Source of the DNA: Baylisascaris procyonis
Lineage: Eukaryota; Nematoda; Chromadorea; Rhabditida; Ascarididae
Length of the DNA stretch: 64,000 bases
Direction of reading: 5' to 3'
NCBI GenBank assembly: GCA_037389465.1
Contig: JAZARR010000230.1
Location: forward strand, 5,225,501-5,289,500
Below the pieces are notes generated by a model. That model was given only the letters and a program-made list of their open reading frames with translations. It ran no database searches and had not been told where the DNA came from. Both the position numbers and the translations under genes were made by a program. This document shows positions 33,801-46,200 of this stretch, piece after piece (the stretch's first letter is position 1; every line of letters starts with the position of its first letter).

Positions 33801-36800
33801 GATTTTCCGGTTACTCTGCTAGTTCCATCTTTTGGTTTTTTAGTTAGTCTAGTTTTCTGTTTTGGTGGTACTTCCGAAAAGAACAAGTGAGGGCCACCGA
33901 ATCCAGTGATCTGAGACAGCTGGAGACCTGAGGGGGGGGGGTTGTAAAATGCGCGTCCTGATGGAAGAGGACGAGACGGGGACGCAGACTAATTTTGAAA
34001 ATTCCACCTACGGTTGACGCCAGTTGTCCCTACTTCTCCCCTCTCCCTTCGCTTCCTGCCGATCCCATCTTCAACCCACTTAGAATGTGTATACGTATCC
34101 TCTGCTTGTGCGGAGGAAGCGGCAATTGTTACTTCGTTAATTAATTTTATTCAACTTTCCCAAAAGTTTTGAAAGCATTTCTTGGCACCACCTACAGTTG
34201 GTGGCCAAGTTTAAATGACATTAGTGGGACATTTAGCAAGTATTAATCTCGAATTTTATTATTTCTTGATAGGCGTGCTCAGCGAGTTTGATGGAGAATT
34301 CGGTCATATACGCACGTATTCGTTTTGAAGTGAACATCAGCAAGGATAGTACTTTGGTACAGTTTGTATCGTTACGTGCCGATTTACCATATATCAGATT
34401 CGATACGACTGTTGAATGGAAAGAATCGCATAAATTTTTAAAGGTGACTTCTGGCTGAAATGTTTTTCTTTTCGAATTCTATACAATTGTTTTGTGCTGT
34501 CTATGGCAGTGGAGTCTGTGATTATCATCTACGGCGCACAGTAAGACATATAATGTGGGGCACCGTGTTGGTCTACTGAGTGCCGCACTGAAACCTTACT
34601 TTATCAGTTATTGTAAACAGTATTCTTGTCTAAGCGGGATGTGGTTGGTGTAACGTCTTTCTGAACGGCTTTTCGAGACGGCAGCTGGATTGTGAGCTGA
34701 AAGGACCAAATTTGTCACTCATCTACATCAGCGTATATTTGTATTCTCGTGGCAGGCTTAGCTGTTATAAAGCTCCTCTCGACCCTAAAGAATTCAAGTT
34801 GTATCATTCAATCAGAAAATTTATTCACCCTTTTATCGCTAGTCATTGATTTCCGGGACTTGTACGGAAGTATTCTCTCCTTAATTCGTTCAAATGAAAA
34901 TATAACCGACGTTTGTGATTCACTCATCACTAGGGAAAGAAGAGGGAAGTGGCTAGTAATATGAATTTTATTTCGCTTCATAAGGAAGTGTTTTTGTATA
35001 GGTGGAATTTCCTGTGAAGCTTAATTGTGCTGAGGCTTCATATGATATTCAATATGGTTTTATCAATCGACCAACGCATCGAAATACGTCATGGGATGCA
35101 GCAAAGTTTGTTTTTTTTTGTGTTTTTGCATTCTGCTTGAAGGCTTGTCCTAATAAATCACCACTTGCGGTATTTCATCACTCATAATTTCCCATTTTTC
35201 ATAAATCGTCCTCATATATGCATCAATTTTGAGAAAGTACATAGTGTAATGTCGTTGTGATATATGAGCCCCTATTTCAAAATAGTTTTTCTCTCCATTA
35301 CACATCTGCTTTGAAATTTGCGAATAACATAAAACCTGTTGAACATATAAGCCTTCTCTTCTTCTCCTTTCCACCTCAAATGTGCAATCGATAATGGAAA
35401 TTGGGGGGGGGGGGGGCAACATAAGCATTGGGATTTATGAATAGGGAATTACGATGTTTCATTTTGAAGGACTTTATTGCATCTTTGCCTTCTGATTCCC
35501 GTCGAAATCGGCTTTGATGCAGTTAGGACCAGCTGAAGCATGCGGAATATTCGCGAACTGATTGCTCACTACCTATGAATTTTTTATATAAACAACGAAA
35601 CATTCGCGTCACATATTTCAAATGCGCCCTGCAATTACTATCAAGAATACAAAATCTTTTGCTACTTAGATTATATTTCGTTTAAGAGGGAAAAAAGGTG
35701 AGGAAGAAAAAAGTAAAGGAAGACGACCTATTTATTTTGCTGTAATATTCGTATTTATTATAAGTCTATTAGAGATGATTCGTTGCTTGACTTTGTAAGA
35801 AATGGATATGCATCATCATTTTCCTTATAATAGAAGTCCTGGGCTTGTAATTTTATCGGATTCAAAGAGGGGGACCTTTTGTTCAAGTAATTATGGTGGA
35901 CAATTCAGGTATGAAGTATGTGCGCATAAATGGATGGCACTGTGTGAGTACAATCGAGGAGCTGCACTACTGAACGACTGCAAATATGGCCATTCATGCG
36001 ATGGCAACATTATGCGAATATCCTTATTAAGATCGAGCAAATCACCCGACGATACGGCCGATATGGGACAACATAAGGTTTGCTTGATACTCTTGCGAGA
36101 AAAGTGTGAAACCTGTGTTCAGGCTGTTGTTTACTTGGAATGAAGGACGCACCCCTGTCTCTATTTTTCGCTTCGCCCACGGATCAGAGAACATAACTTA
36201 GCTGAAGAAGGAGAGAGTTAGTTAGGCTCGGCGACGCACTATCTTCGTACCTGTTCGATGTAGGTCGACCTTCGCCTTCTAATTTTGGGTCCTCAACTGC
36301 TAGTGTATATTTGGAGCTTTTAGTCGCCTATTGTTATTTACGCAGGAACGGATCTTCTCCTCCCTCCCGAATTCCTCTCGCCCACGCTTAATCACCGGGA
36401 TTTGCCTGCAGCTAATTAAGCTTGATCTGTTCGCTTATTGCTAATTAATTTTTCCCTCGTAAATATGTCAAGGTTCATCTATAATGCAGAATATTTAGTT
36501 TTTGAAATGGTTGTACTCATACCATCAGTCTCACAAAGTTTTCTACAAGGATATCGTTGAACTTTGCATCATGGAGCAAAGGCGCCTTCCAGATACCTTT
36601 CTTTCTCCGACCATTTTTAGCCTTTATCAGATTTAAAAAAAAACGTAAAGCGTTCAGGTGAGATGTCTTGAAAAGTTCACTATTGGAGTAAATCGAATGT
36701 CCGTCACCAGGTTTCAAGTGGCTCAGAAAGAAGTTTGCTGTCTAGTTTCTTCTAATATTGGGAAGTTTGTGTTTCTCGGACGTGAAAAGCAACTGTCCAA

Positions 36801-37712
36801 CTAGTCAGCTAACATGATGTTGGAATATTTTTAGATACGGCAGTAATATGTTTCAGTTTGCATACGCATTTTATCCGTTCATGGGTTCAATGCAGCGACC
36901 AACGAACACCCCCAAAATGAGTGTTATGCGGGCGGCGTTTGAATTTAACAATGCTATACGGTACGTCGAAGGATGGCGAATCGAGAACAACATAGCCGAT
37001 ATGTTTACCATTGCGGGTTCTGAAGGTCCTCTTTTCAATTTTTATGCAGTATGTGAAATGCATTGTGACTGGGATCGATCCGCGCATATGAAAGGGGAAT
37101 GGTTTTTTTTTTTTTTTTTTTTTTGAAGTAGCGGCAAACATGGGTGTAACACTTTCCGAGGAAATCTGTTGCTGTCACCAGAACATTTCTGCTTGGAAGG
37201 GCTTTAAATAAGGTCGGAGATCCTTTTGCACCAGAATTTTTATTGATGAACAAATCGATGTGGTAATAGAAAAGGAAATGGCACGGTGTTGCTTTCAGCA
37301 TAGCTGTTGACGGCTGCTTTTGCGTGAGTGGGATTGAATGGTGAAACTGAAGAAAAAACAGAGATGTTTCGAGGCGTAATTCGATATAGTGATTGACTTA
37401 TTAGCCTTGAGGTGGAATGATTACCTTTGATTTCCAGGTGTGTTAATCGATACGATAAAACCAAGCGAAGACGATGCGAATGCCTTGATCGTACGACTCT
37501 TTGAATCCTTCGGGGGTGGGGCGCGTATCCGGTTGCATTTGAGGCATGCTCGTATTATTTCGGTCGATCTTGCTGATGGATTGGAGCGAAGTGTGGCCAA
37601 CATTCCCATAGAAAATGTGAATAATTCAGGTGAGGGGCCTGTGGAGTCAGTACTTTTGGACTTCCGTGCCTTTGAAGTAAAAACACTTTTAATTCGCCTG
37701 TTCGCTATGTAG
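24896..37712 (+). CDS. MAN2C1: Cytosolic alpha-mannosidase, glycoside hydrolase family 38 (MAN2C1), complete
   Basis: MAN2C1 trims mannose from free oligosaccharides released into the cytosol, using a divalent metal (cobalt favoured). Exons: 24896-25124, 25880-26044, 26532-26680, 27073-27213, 27706-27857, 28043-28145, 28704-28885, 29414-29621, 30466-30663, 31047-31190, 31569-31758, 32908-33143, 33580-33771, 34273-34443, 35002-35105, 35909-36077, 36857-37025, 37438-37712. They total 3177 bases, 1058 residues plus TAG; human MAN2C1 has about 1040. The start matches the family's RGRLFGAS region. GH38 landmarks: [11 protein letters not shown] (metal His and Asp), [17 protein letters not shown] (nucleophile Asp), [19 protein letters not shown] (His), and [20 protein letters not shown] in the C-terminal beta domains. 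There is no signal peptide, as expected for the cytosolic class. Introns 1 and 11 must use GC donors to keep frame. Confidence 0.95.
25125..25126 (+). other. GC splice donor, mannosidase intron 1
   Basis: Exon 1 ends at 25124 in phase 1 and exon 2 (25880) begins with the two bases that complete a Gly codon. Only the GC of GAG|GCATGT gives that phase; the nearby GT would shift the frame of the conserved [13 protein letters not shown] segment. Confidence 0.75.
31759..31760 (+). other. GC splice donor, mannosidase intron 11
   Basis: GATAG|GCAAGT is a textbook GC donor with otherwise perfect consensus. It ends exon 11 in phase 1 and joins exon 12 at 32908 in frame. The GT four bases later would leave phase 2. 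Confidence 0.8.
35403..35416. repeat. G14 homopolymer
   Basis: Fourteen G in a row in a mannosidase intron. Other G runs lie at 33932-33941 and 62151-62161, and a T22 run at 37103-37124. Confidence 0.9.
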
Positions 37713-38715
37713 CCATCCCGCTGTCGGGTTCCTTTTACTCAGTGGTCTGTTCAGTTCTTGCTGGTTTGATAGGTTTATGGTTAGGATCGCCAGTAGACTT
37801 GATAATCGTGGCAACTGTCCCCGACCCCCTTGTGACGTAACATGATTCAACAGCTGATAATGATGGGACTTATCAGATCTTTGATTACTGTATACAATCA
37901 TTCCTTGTTAAACTGTGCACACAGATAACATTTCACGTTTTCGTGAATTCTCAAGGTCTGAATTGGCACCTATAAGAAGTTTATGGACGGACAAATCCAT
38001 TTATACATTCGGTTCTTCGCCCTATGGAATTGGACGCAGCTGGCATGGGCAATGTTTTTATTGGAGGGATTACGTAGAGTGATAAGCAAGAATTTGTATT
38101 TAATCGAGCTGTTGGTGAACTGCTGAGCAAATCCACTGATCCATCGTTGTGCTTTTAAATATTTTCACTGGTTCAGTACTGTGATTGCCATTTCTCTTGA
38201 TGATGCCATAGTTTCATTGGTTATGTTGACGAGTATTTAATCTTTATTACAATTACAAAAAATGTAAAATGTGTTTTATTTACGATACATTTGCAGTCAT
38301 TTGCATAACTGTTCGTCTAGGTGTATTCACCTAACCAAACAAACTTCTATCAATAAGAGTTCTGATTTTCCCAAAATATGAGTGTTCCTTCCCAAAAAAA
38401 AAAAACTTATCGGTGGACTTATTTCATTAATCGACTTGCTCATTGGCTCAATACTGATTCTCCTCGAATGAAAGTGAAAGATGCAGAAGGATAAATGGAT
38501 AAGCAATGAAAACAAATCTATTAAAAAAGGAGGAATGAGTCAAAAGAAATGCACGACAACAAAAATAACTTCATTGGTAATCACTTTCTTCCTCTCGCTT
38601 TTCTTTTCACTTCCGCCCTCAATCCCATCCAACCTCAAAACCCCCTTTGTCAGTCCCGGCTTAATGTTTCAGCGGATCGTATCATCCTCTCTTCTTTATT
38701 GCTATCAAAAGAACC

Positions 38716-38809
38716 TTACCAAAGACCCATCTCAGCACCAGGAATGGACCTGGAAAACCGTGTTACCAAAGACCCACCTCAGCACCAGGAATGGCCCTGG
38801 AAAACCGTG
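38716..38809. repeat. 47-bp tandem duplication
   Basis: Two adjacent copies (38716-38762 and 38763-38809) of a unit containing CCAAAGACCC, CTCAGCACCAGGAATGG and CTGGAAAACCGTG, differing at two or three positions. The unit is not a multiple of three, so the same frame reads differently in each copy. Confidence 0.93.
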
Positions 38810-40106
38810 ACAAATTACATATACTGCTTTATAAGAGGCTGAATGGCACAAACAAGCGCATAAGATCTGATGGCCATGTGCAAGAACGAACGAAAACATC
38901 GTACAACAACAAACGTTTTGCAAAGCGAAGAGGTAGTTTCTTGCCCAGGAAATCTGGGCCCTCAACGGGAAGAGGTTTGACCATATAGGCCCCTGACGGA
39001 AAGCGCTTCAGCTGGAGAAGGCGAAGACGAAGCCAGAGGACAATTTGCCGGAGGATCAGAGAATGGTTTGTTAGGAGAGAAGTTGAGTCTAACAAAACGA
39101 ATGAATTTCTCCTCGTCGAAGTATGGTGTTCCCGCAGCACAGTAAGTGGGATGGTCCGTTACCTCACATGCGTGAAAGGTGTGCTGAGCAATAACCCTTT
39201 ACCTACTCATAACAAGATAAGAGGTGGAGACGAGGTATCGTCCGTTTAATCAGCTCCTCAAATCTAGTGAAACAATGCAAACTAAAATTTTGAAGTTAAA
39301 AACCATCAAAATTAAAGTTCTATGAAAAGAACGACCAAGGCTTCATCGTTAGAAATCCAATAATATCGTTATTTCTCGTCGATGTAAAAAAAGGGAATTT
39401 TACAGGAAACGTCAACAAAATTGCAAAAGTTTTTCTAGCACAAGTAATGAGAAAAGTGTAAAGGAAGAGAGGACTTCCTAATCTCATGGTCCTCCTTTCT
39501 TCCACCTCATTTGTAATTTCAATACTCATATTTTGAACAAGACATGATCAGCAAGAGAACTACTACCGAAGATCATGGAATAGAGACGAGACCCGCTTCG
39601 TTATTTTACTGTATGCACTCATCCTTCCTGAAGTGTGAGATTAGTCCTGTAACGCCTTCAGACACTGTGCGACGATATCGGCGATTTTTTGACGAGTTTC
39701 CTTGGACGACGAGGAGATTCTTGTGCGATGACCATCTGCTTCGATTCGCACTTCGGCGTGCAAACTTGCCTAAATTATCAACAATACAAATTATATAGAG
39801 TGCTTTCTAAGAATCTTAATGATATAAAACAAGTAAACCTAACAACTGAGAAACGCCTTCACCTGTTTGCACCCTTCCACAGTGCCTTCAATCCTATTTC
39901 AAGGTGCAACCAGACTCAGCAAAGTGATTTCAAGTGAAGCATAGCATTCGATATGCTACACAATAAACAATGACATTATTCCAGAAAATACTGAGCACGT
40001 GCGAAGAATAGGCGATAATGCAACATGATGGACAATGGAGGTGGCGAGGGAGATGAAGAGGGGGTACTTAACTACCACGATCGTCTTTGGTTTTATCCAT
40101 ACCGGT

Positions 40107-40112
40107 TTTATT
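40107..40112 (-). terminator. Possible poly(A) signal of INTS9
   Basis: AATAAA on the minus strand about 180 bases past the INTS9 stop. It is the nearest one I see; position is plausible but unproven. Confidence 0.35.
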
Positions 40113-40293
40113 AAAGGATCGATAAAATTGTTCAAATCCATCAATTAGGTAAACAGTGGGAATACGAAAGTGTATTCATCCACAATCAGAACGTACGATA
40201 TGAGAGGTAAACAACGAAACCTGAATCAAAACAAAGTTTAAAAACTACACACTAATAGAAACTTTTCTTTTTCAATACTTCATCTGATGCGTT

Positions 40294-43200
40294 TTATAAT
40301 CGATTCTTAACACAAAATTCAACAGATTTTTGTACCCTCTTACTTTCATTGCTTATGATAGCGTCAGACATTTTCGGCTTCGCTTTGCTTTTATATCTCG
40401 ACAAACAATCTAGCAGCAACAAACAATATCTACGAAAGAAGTTATCCTTGACGATAGAAAAAAGTAATAAGTGAAGCACTGAGCTGGTAGAGAAGGCACA
40501 TCATGGAGGATGCATCAGGCTTTCGCGCTTTAATATTCCAGTGAGAATTAACTAAGAGGGAACTTCAAGGTGTCCGAGAGGCACTTGGCTATATCCGAGA
40601 CATTCACAAGGCAACTGAAGAGTCTTCTCAGAGACACCTTGGAGGCATGAAGAATCCTACCAAACATCAATTATAAAACATGCTGCGCATGCTTACCACT
40701 TTCACGATTGTATACCCATCCGATGTTTCCAATGTTGCCTTGATATTCTTCTGAAAAGAACCAAATGGAGTTTATTATTTATGAATCTAGGTAAGTGAAG
40801 ATATTGTATCAGACCAAATGAACTTGCATTTGAAAAAAGTTCAAAGATTTTTTGAAAGAAATTTGCTTTCCTTCAGAAAAAATCAAATAATTATTTGTAA
40901 TTCTAATAAATTAAAATTTTGTATACATCGGCCGAACTTTTTTATTGCTCAGCAGAAGTTTACTTTCTCTTCTCAATATATCAAAAAATTTTTAGATACC
41001 ACCTTAACTCTCCTTCGACGGACTAGCAGAAGCAGATATCTCCAATCCAAAATCACAAGCACGTTAAGTGAAATACATTATAAGTTTCCATCTATTTTCG
41101 ACTCAAGTACCAACCTCAAAACCGTCCATTTTTTCCCTATTTTTGCGGCATAGTAAACGAATTTGAAGTACCATGTGATGAGCAGTATTTCCTCATCGAT
41201 AATTCAGCAGATAAGATACTATGGTCACAATAATTCAGTAGCATCCGATAACACCACTCCCATTTGCAAAGATATGTGCTCATCCTCTCCCTTCCCCTTC
41301 CTCTTGCTCCTGCATCCTGTCTAATTAGAAGCCTGTAGAAGCCTATAGACCATCCCAAGAAAGTGTGCAGCATTCCACGATAAAGCAATGGATCACGAAA
41401 ATCTCTATAATACCTAAAGCCGATCACCGCTGAGATACTTTCGGTTTTGCAGAAAACCTTTCAGAATTGATTGCAAAATTTTGGTGAGGTAAAGCAAATA
41501 AACTTAAAAACTTCAGCGTTATCATTAAGATTTTAGGGAAGAGATAAATGGCATTAAAGGCGATAAAACTTTGACGAAGACACATCTCTTTTATCCTTCC
41601 CATTCTCCTCTTCTTTCCCTTCCCCTCCCCTTCATCCATTCTATTGCACCACTCTACGTACTCACCTTTTGTAGTGCGCGAATCAACGATTCGGCACTCA
41701 ACTTCCCAACACAATGCGATCTGATTGAGTCTATGCTTGATCCAACTTCTGCCTCAATTGTTGACTCCAGCTGAAGAAATGACAATCATCAACTATGAGA
41801 ATGAAATTGAATTAACTATAAAAAACATAAAAGCTATCGTACTTAGTAATATTACGAAAACGCACAGCTCAATGCAACATTCCATTTCGAAATATCCAAC
41901 AATAATGTATCTTTACAAGTGTTACCCTCTCACCTTTCTTGGAATTGTCAGAGATCATTTCGAAACAACCACAAGTGGTCGGTCGTACGTGTAAATGCTG
42001 AAATTTCGAGGCCTACATGAGTAATTTTAAACTCCGTCATACGTCAAAAGTTTCGATCACAAAATTAGAAAAATATTTCGTCGGCTGTCATCAATTCCTC
42101 CCAAAAGTAAGAATTCAATTACTTTCAAAATAATTCATCATTAAATTATCAAATATTCGGAAATTGTTTGATTTTTTCAATTTAGTCGATGGATGCCGGC
42201 GAAGAAAAATGTTGAGGATTTTGGCACTTTTGGAGATCAGAAAGTAGTGGTTTCCAAACTAATGATCCATCTATGATCTGATCGAATCCCTTATCAATCC
42301 ACAGATTGGCTATATGGGATTATTATTAAAATTATTATAGTGATTAAATTATATGTGAACAATGGTGTAAATGCTTACCTTAAGTTCAAGTGTGTTATCA
42401 TAAGCACAGAGATAACCTTTTAGCGCACAGATTCCCACATCCGATTGATCACCTCGAGCACGTAAATTGAGACCTTTGAGTAGCTAAAATTATTTTCGTG
42501 AATTCATTCATCGTTTAGTATTGCTCACTGCGCGGTCAGTTTTAAGAGGGCTCCGACCAAACTCTTTGGCTTCTTCCTACCGAGTCACTCCAACCAGGGG
42601 CATCATCGGGACGAGGGTGATGCAGCAAGTTAGAGCTCTCCTCTTGAGTGGAATAACGATGAATTGACTCGTCAGTATCCGATGGGCAAGAGACGAGCCT
42701 CAGCCCTAACTTCCGCGCTACCACGTAACTCAACTAAGCGGAAGCGCAAGCGATATGAAGAGATATTTATTCGTAATGAATGCTTTGTCGATTAAAATGA
42801 ATAAATAAATAAAAATGGTATCCAACCATCGTGAAAGAGAATAATGATTGATCCACAGTTCATAATGTTTGAAATTGACATCACGATACTGGATGCGGTT
42901 TTGTCTTCCGACTCCTCTCTCCTTCTTCCCTTCCCCATCCAACTTTATCCCTGCTTCCCTTCCATCTGGCTAGGTGGTGGCCAACTTTAACTGCCTGAAC
43001 ATATTTACTTGAGTTTTATTAATGTCGCATAAAATATTTTTTTCCCTTTGCGAACCTCGTGTCACTTAAACTGAATGTATGAGGTCAAAACTTCTTTTCT
43101 AAAATCAGTTTAAGCCAAATAGTCAAAACAGAGAAAATTCTCAACCACGTTTTACTGAATGTGAATATATTTTAAAATGTTCATTGAAGTGAGAATGAAA

Positions 43201-46200
43201 AAGCATAACTCAAAGAAATCGTCAGACCGCTAATAAATTATTGTAAGTTACAGTATTACTAAAATCACTAAATCAGGTGAAAACCAGACTGCTAAACGTT
43301 GGAAGAAAGAAAAATCGGTAAAGCATTTATAGTTGTATGTCATTCGATTAATCTTATCATATCTTCTCTTCCCTTTTCACTTATATTACATTCATATGAA
43401 TAAAATAAACGCCAAATAAATAATAATTCAACGCACTTCAGGATGTAATCGAATCCTCTTTCTTTTCGTTATTGATGGAATAGTCAACATATCACCATAA
43501 CGAAATGTCGTATGTGGATTCTGAAAAGAAGAAACGTTCTTAAACGTACATGGCAATTCAAATTTTTTAAATCGCTATGGTATTCAAATTTTTTTTAAAT
43601 AACATAATTAACAAATTAAAATTTCATAAAGTTCAGATGAAATCTAATCACACGCAAATCCACAACCACAGAACCAGGAAAGTCAACAAATGCCGAAAGT
43701 GCATATAGTATCTTCTCATATCAGTGACTTACGAACGTTTTGACGAAAGTGATTCATTTTCAACGTGTTGATCACTTCTAACAAATACCACACACCCTAT
43801 TCTATGCGAACACATAGATGCAAATGGTGATGAGCAGAATAACATTAACAATAATTGAAATGCATAACTGCAGCTATTATTTATACTTATCCATGAACAT
43901 GCTCAACATATAAGGTTATCGTATATACCATTCACTTTTTTTCATAGTTTTCCTTCTCCTTTGAGCATTTTCATATGAGTTGTATCAAGTATTCTACATA
44001 AGAACAAGATCATCAACTAACATGAGTCACAACGAAGTCGACACGCTGTGGTGCAGTGGCAGGTGGCTGTACATAAGCCTCAGGCATCAGAAGCAATTTG
44101 GGTGACAGATCGGGCATGATCGACGGATTCAACTGCGAATAATCGAGACGTGTATCAATCGGGTAAAAGAAAGCACGAATTGCGAGATTCTGGTACGGCC
44201 CATAGACATCCTTCAGTGGATAGTCCGGATCTGAATTATTTTATTTCTGATATTCACATCTAAGTAATATCCAAGCACGAAGATGCAACAATTTCTAATG
44301 CTCAAAATAATATTTAAAAAAAAAAACATAATTACACTGCTCAAACAATGTCACTACGCACTTTCCGCTCTAGCTTATTAATATGGTCTCGATCGACCAT
44401 GACCGCATATCATCAAAACCGACAGTTTCCCTGCTAAATTGCTGACATCTTGGGTTAAATAGTAATTCTAAGACTGACATTTTTCTCTTTTACCTCTCCG
44501 GCCCCCATATATGAGACACTGAGCAGTGACACTCAGCCTTGTAACTTTTTTCTATTTGCTTTTGTTTCCAATATCTTCCTAGCTAAAGGTTTCGACATGC
44601 GTGCGTTAAAAAATGATGCCCACCTAAACGAGTAAAACAACGAAAGCGAAGCAAATGGTGACCAACCGGTCATAATAATAGCGTTGCGTGGATTATTGCC
44701 CCACAATTCAAGGAATCGAACCGCCTCGCCGAACCTCAACGAAGGATGTCCTGTGAAGAGAATGCATGGGGTCTTTAATTGATGACAAAGAGCACCGTGC
44801 AACGATTCGAATACCTTCAGACGGCCACATTTCATCAGCTGAAAATTTAAAAAAAAAAAAAAAATTCACTCCTAGATAGCCGGAATTTACTCATTTTCTG
44901 CCTCCAACATATATAAAACTAGCTAGTTTATACAACATAAAACTCCACCTCTACCATCCACATACCACATAACCTGCAGTTATTCCTTCTGATTGAGGTA
45001 CATATCAAGATGTAGCTAGCTGATTTCCCTTGAAAAATCACTACACAGATAAACAAGAAAAAAGAAGAAGAGCTGATATTATATATTAAATTCAGTTCCA
45101 TTTGCAGCTCTTAAACATTATGTACAGAAATATTTCTCTAAAGTTTACTTTAAACAACCATCACCTTCTTAAATAAATAATGATGACCTAAGGATAAAAA
45201 ATTCAAATAAAACAATACGCCCAATCAAAAGCATCCATCGAATAAGCAGATATCATCGTGATGAAAAGATAGCTCACATAAGCGTGTGTGAATGGTTCCT
45301 CGGGGAAGTAGGCCATATTTTGTTTCTTATCGGATAGCCATTCCGGATAAATGTTCGAGAAAGCAATAGAACTCTCAGCCACTGGTGAGATAAAATAGAC
45401 CGGTGTATCCATTGGAACACCTTGCTGCAATGGTCAGTGACATTATAAATACTGTCACCAAATTCTACTGCTCAAGAAAGCCAACGCCAATCGCCACATC
45501 ATGAATACTTCAAAAAATGAGGTTCCTCACTCTCATAAACCGAATTTGTGAATGTGATTGATATCATATCATCATCAAGTGGATATCACAGTCGATTAAA
45601 AAAAGTTTCCCAAACTGTTCATTTCACTCGTCTGACCAATGGTAGGCTGATCAAGCAAAAGACGATGTACAACGACGTGGTGGCCTCAACAGAAATGGAC
45701 ATTGGTATACGTTTTCGCGGTTAAATACGAATTATAATGCAGCACCATAAAGCACTGCATATAAATAATGTATACCGTATAAATAGATGCCCTAGCTGAT
45801 GTAAGTCACAACGATTGTTCTCTTGGTTTCTATATCTCTTTAGTAGCTTCACAGTCAATATTTTTACAATTATGAGGATAGAGATGCAAATCAGTTCAGC
45901 CGGGAATCGAATATCTTCGTGAGCGAAAATAAAAAGTGCAAAAAACGGCAATTAGAGTAATAAGCTAGTCAACCATCAGCATAAACCATTCTCCATTTAC
46001 TATCCACTCTTATGGGATTAGATAAAGAGATGGCGTCACTATGCTACTTTGATGCTTGTATTTTTCATCAATCTTCCATCATAAAAGATAAAAGAAATAA
46101 AGGAACTATTACCTGATCAAGTTGCACAGTTATCACCTCCAGGAGATCATAGAGAACACCAGTTGGACACATTGGCATCAATACCGAACCGTTTTTCTTT

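Larger units (their letters stand above)
37713..40293. other. Intergenic stretch between convergent mannosidase and INTS9 genes
   Basis: About 2.6 kb between two 3' ends. Frames of 60-110 codons exist on both strands around 38480-39140 and 39544-39937. One (+, around 38535) has a hydrophobic stretch after its Met like a signal peptide, and 38791-38988 (+) is rich in basic pairs. None is recognised and none has a supported exon structure. A 47-bp tandem duplication lies at 38716. Confidence 0.5.

Noticed and set aside
38791..38988. Basic, dibasic-rich frame as a neuropeptide precursor
   Set aside because: No signal peptide in the same frame, no repeated peptide copies with Gly-Lys-Arg ends.
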